DNA from: Diphasiastrum complanatum
Taxonomy: Eukaryota; Streptophyta; Lycopodiopsida; Lycopodiales; Lycopodiaceae
Reading direction: 5' to 3'
Assembly (NCBI GenBank): GCA_029204225.1
Contig: CM055093.1
Coordinates: 23,603,912-23,667,911, forward strand
DNA: 64,000 bases
Below the pieces are notes generated by a model. It saw only the letters and a program-made list of their open reading frames with translations. It was not told the origin of the DNA and did not search any database. Shown one piece after another: positions 1 through 11,810 of this stretch; the stretch's first letter is position 1, and the number at the start of each line of letters is the position of its first letter. Made by a program: the position numbers and the translations under genes.

Positions 1-446
1 TGTAATGCAAGACCTTATGGATATAGTGAGTGGGAATGAGGATGAGCCTATCCACCCTCAAGAATCCACTAAATACAAGAAGAGGTGCAAACTAGCCCTT
101 CATTGTAATGTAGCCAATGAACTCCTAAAGGAAGTAGGAGAATGTATCTCAGCCCAAGAGGCTTGGGAGTCCCTTCAAAAGGTTTATGAGTCAAAGAACA
201 CTACAATATTTCTTGGGCCAATGTACATTCTCCTAAAGGAAGTAGGAGAATGTACCTCGGCCCAAGAGGCTTGGGAGTCCCTTCAAGGTGTTAAACAAAG
301 AACTTTTCTTTATAGGAGAATCTATAAAGGAAGATGAGCTTGTACAACTAATCTTGAATGTCCTTTGTGTAGATTTGTCTACTTGGTGCAAGGATATGCC
401 ACAATGAGCAATTTGCCATCACTTGAAGACCTCCAAATTGTCTTGT
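1..446 (+). pseudogene. Ty1/copia gag fragment (E1)
   Basis: This is part of a copia Gag, the protein that forms the retrotransposon's cytoplasmic particle. The frame is open from 5 to 337 and contains QDLMDIVSG, then AQEAWESLQKVYESKNT, the usual copia gag (UBN2-type) signature. The window cuts off its beginning. A stretch of it is duplicated inside the reading frame, and after that the frame is lost, although weak gag-like wording (SLEDLQ) continues to about 445. No zinc knuckle, protease or pol follows; an LTR-like sequence begins at about 447, probably inserted here. The family assignment is firm and the right edge is approximate. Confidence 0.8.
122..286 (+). repeat. 57-bp duplication with fold-back inside gag
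   Basis: Positions 122-178 and 230-286 are two copies of the same 57 bp, differing at two positions. Just before and into the second copy lies a quasi-palindrome: 211-235 pairs with 243-267 (23 of 25 matched) around a 7-base loop. The combination suggests a local template-switch mutation rather than ordinary tandem slippage. Confidence 0.85.
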
Positions 447-978
447 GCTCAACAATATTATTGATCTGTATATTTTGCTATACTTAATCTGATGATAGAT
501 CTGTTTTGTTCTGCATTCAAATTTGTGTCAATATTGCTATGCTTTTCTACATTCTGTCTGACTCTCTTATTGCTCAATCTGGTAATCTATTCTTAGTGAG
601 TTATTATTAGTCTAGTTGCTCGCAACTAATATTTAGTGTTGCCTTTCGCGACTAATTTGCGATTGATTATGAGTCGAGCTCAGTCTCCCTCTTCGCAAAT
701 CATTCGCAACTAATAATTTGTCTAGCTGTTTGCAACAAATTATCCTTCTGATGTTGGCTACTAATCAAATTGACCATGATTTTTATCACTAACATTTTGT
801 TTGTTCTGATAGGCGTAGTCATGCTTAGGGAAAGAGTAATGTAGCTCATTCTGTTGCGCATGAACACTTTCTGCTCAAGTTCGTTTCTCGTTCGAGTTTC
901 AAGTTCACTTCTTTTCGTGTTTGTTTCTTTTTGAGCTATTTTAGTTTCTCACACTCACACACCCTCCTTCACCCAACA
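447..978 (+). mobile_element. Probable 5' LTR of copia element E2
   Basis: The right edge is sound: the sequence ends in CA at 978 and is followed at once by a primer-binding site. The left edge is placed where E1 gag similarity stops, at a TG, and is uncertain. The body has several copies of a short motif close to TTCGCAACTAAT (about 620-740). No matching 3' LTR was found in the window. Confidence 0.6.
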
Positions 979-990
979 TGGTATCAAAGT
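979..990 (+). other. tRNA primer-binding site of E2
   Basis: TGGTATCAAAGT directly follows the LTR end. It matches the plant initiator tRNA-Met type primer site with one or two changes from TGGTATCAGAGC. Confidence 0.75.
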
Positions 991-1132
991 TATTTTCATA
1001 GCTTGATAAGCTTCCATGGTACAAGACTCTACCAACCGATAGAGTAATTGTCTTCTTGTTCTGTAATTTAGTACTAGATTTTCATACCTAGGTCACTAAT
1101 AGTTTTTCCTATCACCTAGACTAATCTTCCAC

Positions 1133-2417
1133 ATGGATTTTCAAGGGAAAGCCAGTCCTATCATGGACAAGCTTGATGGAGCCAATTACCATCTGTGGAA
1201 ATTTAAGATGAAAACTATACTAATGGATAAAGAATTGTATGACGTTGTTACAAGTGCAGAAGAGAAACCGGAAGCAGACGATGTAGCAATCACCAGATAG
1301 AAGCTGAAGGATCGCTGATCATCCTCAACATTACGGATACCCAAATCGGCCATGAATCCGAGGCCCAGACATCGAAAGAAGTCTGGGACATCTTGAGCAC
1401 ACTATATGAAGTGCGAGATATAGCTTCCAAGCTACATCTCAGAGAGAAATTTTACTCCCTCAAGATGACGAATGGTGATTCTCTGCAGAATCACATCAAT
1501 CAATTCAAGAACCTGCTAAGACAAATGGTCGCTGTCGGATCTGTCATAGACGATCAAGACGCAGTGATGCAACTGCTTACAAGCTTGCCAAGCTCATACG
1601 ACAACTGGGTGATGATCATCATGACACATCCAGAAATGACTCTTTCAAGAGTCATTATTATGTTGTTGTAGGAAGACACGCAGGGGAACAAAGCCTCAAG
1701 TTCCTCAGCTGATTCTCACGCTTTATACATCAACAAGAGCACGACTAAGCATCAGAAGAAAAAAGGCCCGAAGCAATTAAAGCCAGACCAGAAACTAGCA
1801 CAGCACAAAGAACAATCGAATCCGTAGACAAAGAAGAAGCTGTTTTGCAGATACTGCAAGCGAAACAACCACGAAATTCAAGACTGCCGGATACTGCAAG
1901 CAAAGATCAACAACAAGGTGCAGTCGAATCAAGTAAAAAATGCAGTTACAAAAGCTCCACAACCTATTCAAGAAGCAGATCATGATGCCTTCATGACCAG
2001 TCTTCATGCCGATAGTTCTTGGTTCTTGGATTTCAGAGCCACTCAGCACATGACCAGTCTTTTGAGTCCTATACACCTTACAATACCAAGAAATATGTTC
2101 ACCTTGGCGACAATAGCACACAAGCTATTAAAGGTGAAGGTACTGTGAGATTGAGCCTTGCAAATGATCAATCTAAGTTACTCTCTAAAGTCCTGTATGC
2201 ACCAAATTTATCTACGAATCTGCTCTCTGTAAGCAGGATCACAGATCTAGGACATAGAGTAGAATTTGAATGTGATCAGTGCAAAGTAGTTGATAGGATA
2301 GGCAAGATCCTAGCACTCAGAAAGAGACATGGATACTTGTATAAATTAAGTCATTGCTTTTTTGCCTCTAGTCAGGTGCTCAGTACTTCTATTCATGCAA
2401 ATAAAAGTTTACTTTGA
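1133..2417 (+). pseudogene. Copia gag-protease region of E2, broken
   Basis: An ATG at 1133 starts a gag with MDFQGKASPIMDKLDGANYH, which stops at TAG 1298-1300. Gag resumes in another frame at 1393-1671. A zinc knuckle of the form C-x2-C-x4-H-x4-C lies near 1842-1890 (CRYCKRNNHEIQDC). The protease site near 2011-2050 reads WFLDFRATQHM; the expected D-S/T-G triad has become D-F-R, so the protease should be dead. The frame 2019-2417 carries the segment between protease and pre-integrase (LSTNLLSVSRI). There are at least one stop and two frameshifts. It sits 143 bp behind its primer-binding site, as expected for a 5' end. Confidence 0.8.
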
Positions 2418-3399
2418 CATTATAGACTTGGTCACTTAAATCATGTTGTTGTACAACAAATGTCTAGACAATCTATTGTTCTTGATCTCGACTATCCTCG
2501 TGATAAAGTCAAGTTACCTGTCTGTCAAGACTGTCTAGTTGGTAAATAGACTAGGAAACCATTTAAATCAAGCATTAGCATATTGCTAGAGGATTGTTAG
2601 ACATTGTACATTTAGACATTTGTGGCCTCATGAAAAATCCTTCGCTGAAGGATGCAAAGTATTTTATAACTTATATTGATGAATTTTCAAGAAAGACTAT
2701 GGTGTACTTTATAAAGAAAAAATCAGAAGCCTTCAACTGCTTTAGAATCTTCAAGGAGCATGCAAAAAAGGAGACTAGAAGGACGATCAAGGCTCTAAGA
2801 TCAGACAATGGTGGAGAATATATCTCTACCGAGTTTAAGGAGTATTGCCAAAGCCATGCCATTGAGCAGCAATTCATCACTCCGTATAGTCCTCAATCTA
2901 ATAGCTTAGCCGAGAGGAAGAACCATACCCTGGTTGAATCAGCCAAATGTATGCTAGCGCATGCATCGCTGTCCAAGAGATTCTAAGTTGAAGCTATCTC
3001 CATTGCAGCTTACGTCCAGAACAGATGTTCGACCAAGGCCCTCTCAGGCAAGACACCCCATGAGGTGTGGACATGCTCTAAGCCTTCTGTGAAAAACGAG
3101 TGTCCGGATGCGTTGCTTACGCTTAGATCCCAAAAGACACGAGGAATAAATTGGACTTCCAATGTCCCAAGACCATCCTGATTGGATATACTTCATCTGA
3201 TAATACATACAAGCTGTATGATCTTGATACCCAGCAAATCTTGTACAATCAGGATACAGTCTTTATCGAGGACCAGTTCATCGACATTAAAGACAAGGAT
3301 ATTGCAGCAAGAGAACCTTCATCACCTGCCATTGACACGTCTGTCAATCAGCAGCATACAGTCCAAGATCCATATAGTTCTGGACTCATCATGATCTAA
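2418..3399 (+). pseudogene. Copia integrase region of E2, broken
   Basis: This continues E2. Pre-integrase HYRLGHLNH sits near 2420-2450. An integrase core open at 2594-2986 has VHLDI, SDNGGEY and AERKNHT, that is, the two Asp and the Glu of the catalytic triad. The frame stops at TAA near 2986 and picks up again to about 3399 through the C-terminal part (LIGYTSSDNTYKLYDLD). RT and RNase H are absent, and a different gag begins about 75 bp later, so E2 is truncated. Confidence 0.8.
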
Positions 3400-3474
3400 C
3401 TTTCTAGCATGGAAAGTGAAGACCTCATTGATACTAAAGGGTGAAGATTTATTCCCCTGGGTGGATGGCACAGA

Positions 3475-4698
3475 GGAGATGCCTACAACATCAAGCAAAG
3501 AGCTACGCGAGTGAAGGGAGAAAAATGACAAGGCAGTAGCCTTGCTATCATCATCCATCAAAGATAGTCTCACACTTGACTTGGCTACACTCTCCAAGGC
3601 AAAGGAGATGTGATATACACTGCTCACGAGATTTCAAACGAAATCACGAAGTCAAATTATGATGTTGGAAGATCAGTTGACGAACATGTAGTGGGACGAC
3701 AAAGATCTCACTTCTTTTGTGAGAAAGATGAAAGATCTATTCCTGTCACTACACAACTCTGGAGCAGAAAATGCAGTGTCAGCTGAGAAGCAGCTCACTT
3801 ACTTGTTGAGAGCCTTACCCAGATCTTTCTAGACAACCAGAACCCTGCTCGCGAAAGATCCTACAATGACCCTTGAAAAGGCAATTGTCGAGATTCGAGA
3901 GGAAGTCGAGGCTAGAGAACACTTTGATCACAAGGATGGTTCTGACCAAGGCCTCTACGGCACAAAGAAAAGACCAAAAAACAATTCAAGCCTAAGCTGG
4001 AGTCAAATCAAAGGCATGATCGTGATCAGTAAGCAGAGGGGACCAACAAAGGCAAATGAAAGAGCAAAGGGAGGTTGAAACAACAAGGTGGAGAAAAGAA
4101 GACTTGTGTGAGGTGCAGACGGGATGGGCACACAGTCGATACATGTTGGTTCAATCCAAAACTTGAGTGTATTCACTGCCACAATAAAGGTCATACAGCT
4201 ATGAATTGTCGCCTGAATCCGAGGAACAAATCAGCACAGAATAGACAGGAGAACAACAATAGTTCATCCTATGTCGAGGAGCCTGAGAGCTCAAAAATGG
4301 GCGAAGAGAGATCGAACAGAAATTGTTCAACCACCTACATTTGTGAAGATGTGTGGGCAGCGTCAACACCTGGCACACAAGAGGTGATCCTAGATTCAGC
4401 TACCTCACACTTTGTGACATCAAGACGAATTATGTCTGATTTCAGAAGTGCAGATCCTTCAAGATTCATTGTTCTTGGAGATGGATCCAAACATCAAGTG
4501 AACGCTATTGGTTCACTCTGGCTCAACATGAATGACAGAGACAGACGACTCGAAGACATTCTATTCCTGTCTACACTACATCATGACTTGTTTTATGTGG
4601 CAAGGATAGCTGATGTAGGGATGCGTGTGACATTTTTTTATGAAGCATGCAACATTGTTGATGCCAGTATCAGTACCCTGATCACTCAAGGCAGATGA
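3475..4698 (+). pseudogene. Copia gag-protease fragment of another family (E3)
   Basis: Several frames read as gag (for example KAVALLSSSIKDSL near 3530 and EKQLTYLLRALP near 3790). In 4075-4698 there are two consecutive zinc knuckles, CVRCRRDGHTVDTC and CIHCHNKGHTAMNC. Most copia gags in this window have one. A protease-like part follows with ILDSATSHFV, a D-S-A in place of D-S/T-G. Pol is missing: the plus-strand similarity ends at 4698, where minus-strand sequence takes over. Confidence 0.7.
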
Positions 4699-5632
4699 AA
4701 AGGTAATCTATATCACTTGAAGGTACGTCTGTCTGCAGATCAAGTGCATCAGACTCGTCCACTTTGGATGCTTCACTTATTCTCATAAGAAGTTTACAAC
4801 TTGTCTTTAAGATTGAAAAATTATAATTTTCATCTTTATGAATGAACACATCATTCATGATCTTATTGAAACCAAAAGATCCTACATTATGAAGATATTT
4901 CCATTTCATTGACTTCATAACTAATGTAAGCTTACAAGGAAAACATATTTTGCTATCTTTTAAGGCATCACACTCAACTAGTATTGCCTTAATCCACCTT
5001 TGAGATACAAAAATCTCTTCAAAGCAAAATGGTTCTTCATAAGTTGACATGAGAGCATAAATGAAACTATTTTCTTTTTGTGATTGCTCCTTATTCTTGA
5101 TTGATTTCTCTTGGATAATAGCAATAAGTTTGAACCTGTCCAAAGTTCCAAGCAAAATACTTTCCAAGGACATAAAATAGATCCAAGTTACTTTCATGAA
5201 AGTGACATCTATCTTTGCATCTTGAACCAAACAATGCACTTCCAGATAAAAAATTTCAAAAGATTTGACATGTGTTGTGATGGACTCTTGAAGACAAAAC
5301 TTGCAAGTCCTTGTGAGACTCCAAGCCTCATTCATCTTTCCACAAAGGAAACACCTTTCCTTGGACTTGTCCTTCTTGTATTTGCATTTTAAACTTGAAG
5401 CTCCATCCTTCACCTCGGCCCCCTTGCTTTGGTTCTCCTTGGATGGAATGGTCTTCTTTTTGTAGCATCTTGAGAAAAAATATCCTCCCTTGCCACAAAG
5501 GTTGCACTCAGGATCCTTTCTTTCCTTCAATAGGATGCCACCTATTGATGCCATGTGAATAAAAACCTGTGATATGATTCTACAAATGTAATTTGTGACT
5601 TTCAAGAGACTAGATTTGAACATCTTCAACAA
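4682..5632 (-). pseudogene. Degenerate minus-strand copia-like ORF (E4)
   Basis: A 316-codon open frame that reads as a patchwork. Near its N-terminus CNLCGKGGYFFSRC resembles a zinc knuckle with the His replaced by Tyr. The middle has EAWSLTRTCKF, loosely gag-like. Around residues 190-250 the wording STYEEPFCFEEIFVSQRWIK followed by DALKDSK resembles the linker and start of copia RT. The order is not that of a normal polyprotein, so this is probably rearranged copia sequence. A chance long frame in decayed sequence is the alternative. Confidence 0.45.
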
Positions 5633-6847
5633 TCTAGAAGCATCTACAAAAGATCTAGCTCACAAACCTAAGAATCAATCTTCACAGTAATGACTAGTCA
5701 CTTGGAAACTTTGCTTTGATCACTAAGACAAAAGCACACAATCTTTGAATCAAATTACTAAAGAAATCAGATCCAATCTCCTATTGGACTCATCAAATAC
5801 CAATGACTCTTTCTTTTGAAAGTTGAAATGGATATGAAAAGGATTTGACACCTAGATTTTCCTTTTCACTTGACTAGTTCTCTCAACACTTGAGATTCTT
5901 GAACAAAAGATGGGTTTTGTTTCAAACACATGAAAATCAAACTTAATCATTTCTTTTGGACTCACTCTTGACCCAAATAATCTCACTCTTGAGATTTAGA
6001 ATGAATTTGATTTGATTTGACAACAAACTATACCATTAATTTTTCACAAAGCTTAAAAAATTTAGACAACTAGAGATTCACAAAGATCTCAACCATGCAT
6101 GAATACTCAAATATGGACTCCTCATTCTAGATATCCAATGGGATCACAAATTGACCCTCACACTCTCACAAAGAAAGTTGAATAGAACTAATTTGAGTTT
6201 CATACATTCTATGTCAATTTTTGCTCAACAAATTGAATTCAATCACTCCTATTGGATTCCACCAATTACTCTACCTTTTAAGACTTGGAATGAAATTCAA
6301 AATCAAAAGTTGTGATTTTTCTCACTAAGATATTGTGCTTCAAAGGGCTAATGCCAATTAAAAAGATTTGATCACATAGGAGAAGACAAATTCTTCACCA
6401 ATAACAACACATAATGAGCTTCTAGATCTTGCCCTCTCCAAAGGAAGGAACTCTTAGAAAATTGGATCTCTCTCTACACATTTGTCATAGACACCTTAAT
6501 GATTCTTTTCAAACCTTACAATCACTCAAACAAATTGAGTAGGGCTGAACAATGTGACTTGGATCTCAATCTCTTTTCTAGAACTCTCAATTTAAGCCAA
6601 TCTATGTCAAATTCTACAAAAGATTTGCATAGATGCTCTATATGCACTAGAGACTCTCAAAGGTTTCACTTGGAGGACAGATCCAAAGATGTTTTCTAGC
6701 AAATTGATGCTTCTAAACTTGACCCTATCACTCTTGAACAAATCTAGAGTGATGGTACAATGGATTTCAACCTCTCGCCTTGCATATCACTCCTTAATCT
6801 ATGATTTTAAGGAAAATCTCTCTTACCTGCAACATACACTCAAAAAA
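5633..6847. other. Non-coding stretch, copia-leader-like
   Basis: I see no supported gene here. The sequence is AT-rich with many short phrases such as TCTCACTCTTGA and GATTTGA, resembling the untranslated leader between a copia LTR and gag, read on the minus strand. No primer-binding site or LTR end could be placed. Confidence 0.35.
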
Positions 6848-7900
6848 TCAGAGAAGATCAATTAATTCATTTTTTTTGTGCACCTCTACAATGAGGGCAC
6901 CAACTATTCTCTCGTCTATGATGAATTTGGCCAGTGGGTAACTGACCCAACATGGAGCTCTGGATAGACTTGAGAATATTTTGAAACTCTTCTGTGAGTT
7001 TCTCCATTTGTTGCTGGTGTTGCTAGTTAAGCAACTCCATTTGTGTTTTCTATAATTGTTCTCTTGTTTTCTCATTTGGTCAAGCTTCTTGAACAGCACA
7101 ATGTGCTCTTTGTTCACGTGGCACATCGACATTTGGTCCCTCGTCTTCTTCTCGAATGACATTAGACATGGCTTGTTTCAATGATGTGTATTCATCATTG
7201 GAGCAAAGTTCATGTCTTATCCATCGTGGGAGTCCAATGAGGAACCAAATGATAAGCATAGATTCAGCTGGTTCTTCCTGTACCTGACTCTTTAATCTTT
7301 TAAATCGTTCTATGTAGTCACGTACTTTCTCATCTTTTGTCATTTTGATGTTACTCAGCTTGACAAAAGGACTTTCGATAAAACAAAAGGGCTTGAATTG
7401 TTTGATGAATGCTTCCTTCAAAAGTGACCAGTCTCGTTTATCTTCACGATCAAGTTTAAAAAACCATTCTCATGTTCGATCGATCATGGTCATCGAGAAG
7501 AGCTGGACCATGGCTTCTGGTGATGTCTCGCCATAGACATCACATGCATTATGAAAGACTTGATGAAATCTTTGAGGGTTAGTGTTGTCGTCATACTTAG
7601 GTAAATCTAACTTGGGAGTACGTTTTTCAGTACGCTTAACATTATTTGCAAAAGCCTCACTTAAGTGAGCTCACGCATGTGATGATTCGACAGCATGAAA
7701 GTGTGGGCGATCATATGGAGCTCAAAATGCATGGGTTCCCATATGTCAAATGGGTTGGTTGAGGGCTTCTGTACTTGGGACTTCATCCTAGAATATCTAT
7801 TGAATTGAGCCTGTTTGGTAGATGGATAAACCATCTCTGGTGGATAATCCTCTGTGGAATTCGGATCGTAAGGACAATCCATAGCAAAGCTAGAGTACCG
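6848..7900 (-). pseudogene. Ty3/gypsy-type gag remnant
   Basis: The minus strand reads as a retrotrans_gag-like protein, distinct from all the copia gags here. An N-terminal part lies at about 7900-7661 (EPMHFELHMIAHTFMLSNHH). Then come LDLPKYDDNTNPQRF near 7615, a TGA near 7470, WFFKLDREDKRDWSLLKEAF leading into 7421, and KVRDYIERFKRLK near 7315. The frame breaks several times. A final piece, 7162-6848, is weak. No pol follows. It is the only Ty3/gypsy coding sequence I recognise in the window. Confidence 0.65.
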
Positions 7901-7959
7901 TAGGATTGGGTATGTAGTCCTCTTGGTCTCTTTTGGGATGCGACGATGTAGGGTTGTGC

Positions 7960-8460
7960 AATATACGAAAAATGCAACAGGTGACGCAAATCCGAAAAAA
8001 GCTAAATTCCGAAAAAGTGAAAAAAATGACAGGGGTAAAAAACAAAAATTGGGACAATCCAGAGTTATGGTCATGCGAAAAATACGACAATTTAGGCTTT
8101 GGTTAAAAAAAATGACAAACGTGACAATTATGCTTTGGTAAAAACCGAAAAATGCGAAGGTCTCGAGTGGAGAAAGAATGAACAAAGCGAAGGTTTTGGG
8201 TGGTTGAAAAAACCAAAAAAATGTGAAGGTTTTGGATAGTTGAAAAAATCAAAAAAATGAAGTTTTAGGGTGGTTAAAAAAACCAAAATACACGAAGATT
8301 TAGGGTTTTAGGAAAAAAGTAAAAAAATGGAAGATCTTGGGTGGAAAAAAAAACGAAGGTTTAGGGTTTTAGTAAAAATGTGAAAATGCGACAAAACTCA
8401 AAAAGCTGATGGAAAAAAAGACGAAAACTTTTAGACAAAAAAACTAATGAAAAAAAAGAC
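7960..8460. repeat. A-rich degenerate tandem repeat
   Basis: Imperfect copies of a unit of roughly 45-50 bp containing a run of A, CCAAAA, then CGAAGGTTTAGGGT or a variant (clear at 8135-8400). The plus strand is strongly purine-rich. The TTTAGGG pieces are part of the unit and are not telomeric tandem repeats. Confidence 0.6.
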
Positions 8461-8490
8461 TAAAATTTGAAGGTTTTGACAAAAATTTGC

Positions 8491-8867
8491 ATTAGAGGAG
8501 TTCTAAATCCAAAAAAGACCCTTTGTAAAGATTCTTTTTATATTTTTTTCTCAATTTTTTCTTACACATGGACCAATCAAAACACCCAAATTTGAAATCT
8601 ACGTAACGTAACTTTTTGAGTCCACATTCTGATTCCACACTAAAAATGACATAACTTTTCAGTGGTAAGTTTAAATTTAGCGGAGTTTAGTGCATTGGAA
8701 AGCGCTTGACAAGGGCTTTCCAATGATTTGTTAGATGACATACTTCTAAGCTATGATTAAAAAGTTATGGCAAGTCAAAAGTATTAGTGTTATAATATTT
8801 AAATAATATAAACTACATCTTGCACGAATTCTTAAAGGGTCTTTTTGGAGCTCAAAACTCCTCTAAT
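8491..8867. mobile_element. MITE-like fold-back element
   Basis: 8491-8534 is the imperfect reverse complement of 8826-8867 (shared ATTAGAGGAGTT and AAAAAGACCCTTT). In the middle, 8693-8703 and 8715-8725 form a perfect 11-bp hairpin. There is no coding capacity. The target duplication could not be identified, so the true ends may lie a little outside. Confidence 0.5.
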
Positions 8868-9099
8868 GGTCTGTGGCAAAAATCTGTAAACAGAGATCGT
8901 TTTTATTGTTTTATATCATTTTGAACAAGGGATATTAGTCACAGGCTAATAATGTTGGGTGTCCAAATGGCATAGTTTTTATGTAGGGATTTTTGCACTA
9001 AATTGAGTTAAAAACTATGGTAATTGGCAAATACTGGAACCTAGTCAAATATAGAGTTAATGTTTGTTTTGGAGTTGACTCAGTCAAGATTTCAAATTC

Positions 9100-9305
9100 A
9101 AGCCCTTGTTTGAGATTTGATATATTGTGTCGGTTGAGGTCTGATGTAGATTGTCAGTTGAGATCTGATATATAGTGTCGATTGAGATTTGATAGAAGAC
9201 ACTCGGTCGAGATCGTGAAAAATGCCCTTGGTTGAGATCCGAACGAATGCCCTCGGTTGAGATTTGGACGAATGACCTCGGTCGAGATTTAAACAAATGA
9301 CCTCG
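9100..9305. repeat. TCGACCGA minisatellite, array 1
   Basis: About eight degenerate units of 24-28 bp around the core TCGGTCGAGAT (plus strand). It replaces the RNase H coding sequence of the minus copia E6, whose frame runs straight into it after YGLFYEGEDL. The same core recurs at 15233-15363 and around E10. Confidence 0.75.
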
Positions 9306-10320
9306 GTTTTAATCAAAGTCAGATCTTCTCCTTCATAGAATAATCCATAATCCAAGGTAGAATATATATACCTCAAAACTCTTTTAGCCAACTTCCAATG
9401 ATATAACTTTGGATCTTGCATGTGTTGACTTAGCTTATGAACACAAAAGTTTATATCAGGCCTAGTTATTGTTAACCAAATAAGTGAGCCAATAAGACTC
9501 CTATAAAGAGTGATGTCCTCAAAGGCTTCTTCATCATCTTTCATAGGAACTTTTACAGTGTGCTCCATAGGTGTATTTATGACTTCACAATTCTCCATAT
9601 GAAATTTTCTGAGTATGAAAAGTGCATATCTACTTTGGCTTATAAATGCATGACCTTTCAAAAAATCTATTTCAAGGCCTAGAATATAGTGAAGAACTCC
9701 TAAGTTCTGCATCTTAAACTCAGTACCAAGTGCATGCTTAGTTTCTTCAATTAACTTCTCATTGGTTTCACAAAGAATGATATCATCTACAAAGATGAGA
9801 AGTATAATTACAAAGTCATCTATAAACTTATAACACAAAGAAGGGTCATATTCACTTAGACAAAATCCGAGTGATATGAGATAGGAGTTGAGCCTTGCAT
9901 ACAAGGACCTTGGTGCCTGTTTCAGTCCATACAGACCTTTGAACAAACGACAAATTTTTGATTCATCACCTTCCTTCACAAAACCTGGAGGTGCTCCATG
10001 TAAATCTCCTCCTCAAGGTAACCATTGACAAATGCATTGAAAACATCGAGCTGGAACATACTCCATTTGTGAAAACATGCAAGAGAGATGAGTATTCAAA
10101 TTGTTACCATCTTTGCAACTGGTGCAAAGGTGTCTTCATAGTCAAGACCTTTGATCTATGAGTAGGCTTTGGCACAAAGTCTTGCTTTATACTTATTGAT
10201 AGGTCCATCATGATTATACTTGATTTTGAATACCCACTTACATCCAATAACATGCATGTTGTTTCGTGGCTCCACAAGCTCCATGTGTTGTTTGACATCA
10301 AGGCTTCAAACTCTTGGGTC
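9306..10320 (-). pseudogene. Copia RT and partial RNase H (E6)
   Basis: Reverse transcriptase that copies element RNA into DNA. The open frame 9979-9306 has LYGLKQAPRS, then FVDDIIL at the catalytic centre (Phe in place of the usual Tyr; the two Asp are present), LHYILGLEIDF, ITRPDINFCVHKLSQ and the start of RNase H. The N-terminal RT part (about 10320-9980) is frameshifted but still shows motif A, FQLDVFNAF. RNase H stops at the minisatellite at 9305. Integrase lies just upstream on the same strand. Confidence 0.85.
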
Positions 10321-11197
10321 ATTGCAACCCACTCTTTGGATTGAAGTGCTTCTTGAACATCCTTAGCTCTTCATCTGATATAAAAAGTGCATGATAGGAA
10401 GTTTCACCTTCCACTTGCCTTCTTTCAACATCATATGTGAGCCTACTTGGCTCAGATCTTGCTCGTGTAGATCTTCTTGGTGTGGTAGCTTGAATTTGCT
10501 CCTCCTCAAGCCTCGGCCTCACCTCTTCTTGAACAGCATCAAGATTGATGATTGATCTTGCATTAGACTCCTTGACTTGTGCATCATCCAAGTTAAACTT
10601 CTGATCTTCATGGAAGATCACATCTCTACTAACAACATTCTTGTCAGTAGAGGATAAATAAACTTTGTATGCCTTTTTGGTAGATGCATATCCTACAAAA
10701 GTTCCTCTTACAACACTAGGATCTTCCTTCTTCCTAGTTTCTAGAGGCACATGCACAAAGCATACACAGCCAAAAATCCTAAGATTATCTACCTTAGGCT
10801 TTTTCTTATACAAAATCTCAAATGGTGTCTTTCCTCCTATTGCAAGATTTGAAAGCCTATTACAAAGATAGTTTGCACATGCAACTGCCTCTCCCCAAAA
10901 TTCTTTAGGCAGAGAAGCTTCTAGCCTAATGGCTTTTGCACATTCACACAAAGTTCTATTTTTTCTCTCGGCAACTCCATTTTGATGAGGAGTATATGAA
11001 CAAGAAAACTCTCTTTGAATACCCTCTCTCTCACAAAAGTCTTTAAACTTATTGGAAGTGTATTCTCCTCCACTATCACTTCTCAAGGCTTTCAACTTGA
11101 AAGGAAACTGCTTTTCTACATAAGCTTTGAAAGTAAGAAAAACATCATAAACCAAGGCTTTTGAAGATAGCATATAGATCCAAGAATATCTTGTATT
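10321..11197 (-). pseudogene. Copia integrase, C-terminal two-thirds (E6)
   Basis: Integrase inserts the element's DNA copy. It begins abruptly inside the core at RYSWIYMLSSKALVYDVF, then shows SDSGGEY, GVAERKNRT (the catalytic Glu is present), the C-terminal domain (LRIFGCVCFVHVPL) and the linker to RT (RRSTRARSEPSRLTYD). The N-terminal half of integrase is missing from this strand and is found inverted at 11215-11810. Confidence 0.85.
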
Positions 11198-11214
11198 ATA
11201 ATTAGACGGTGGAG

Positions 11215-11810
11215 ATGACAAAGCACTCTTCATCAGAGACAAATCAAGAGGCAAGGGCAAAGGACAACAACACTTCAAGAAGGACAAAACCAAAGAAGGT
11301 GGTGAGGATCAGTCCTCACAAGATGCAACATCCAGTGGCAAGAAGAAGTTGTCCAAGATCAAGAGTGTAGGACAGTTGTTTGATAGTGGATTGGATGTCA
11401 AGTTTCAAGTTGACAAGTGTATAATCTCAAGAGAAAATGAAGTCAATGCTAGGGGATCCAGAATTGGTAAGTTGTACAAACTATATTCTAGGGAGAGTGC
11501 TAACATTTCAGATATTGCTTATGAGACCAAGGTTCTACAGGAGGATCTGTGGCACAAGAGATTGGGTCATCCCAATTTCAAAGCCATGCAATCTATGGTC
11601 AAAGAAGGAAAGGTTGTTGGTCTACCAAAGAGACTATCAAAGGAGTTCTACCTTGTGAAGCTTGTGTGCTGACAAAGTCACACAGAAGGCCTTTTCCTAG
11701 ATCAAGTATCAAGACAAAGCAACCATTTGAACTTGTACACTGTGATGTTCATTCCTCATCAACTGAGAGCAAAGGAGGAGCCAACTGCTTTGTTTCTTTT
11801 GTGAAAGTTT
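11215..11810 (+). pseudogene. Inverted internal segment of copia E6
   Basis: On the opposite strand to the rest of E6. It reads from gag C-terminus (DDKALFIRDKSRGKGKG, near 11216) directly into the post-protease region (VGQLFDSGLDVKF), then pre-integrase (LWHKRLGHPNFKAM) and the integrase start, ending at GGANCFVSFV near 11806. Those are the parts lacking between the flanking minus-strand gag and integrase. The zinc knuckle and protease are deleted from it as well. Confidence 0.8.

Noticed and set aside
5111-5392. Plus-strand 93-codon frame
   Set aside because: Shadow of the minus-strand copia-like frame; no recognisable text.
8290-8380. TTTAGGG words suggesting telomeric repeat
   Set aside because: They occur singly inside a longer 45-50 bp unit and are not tandem.
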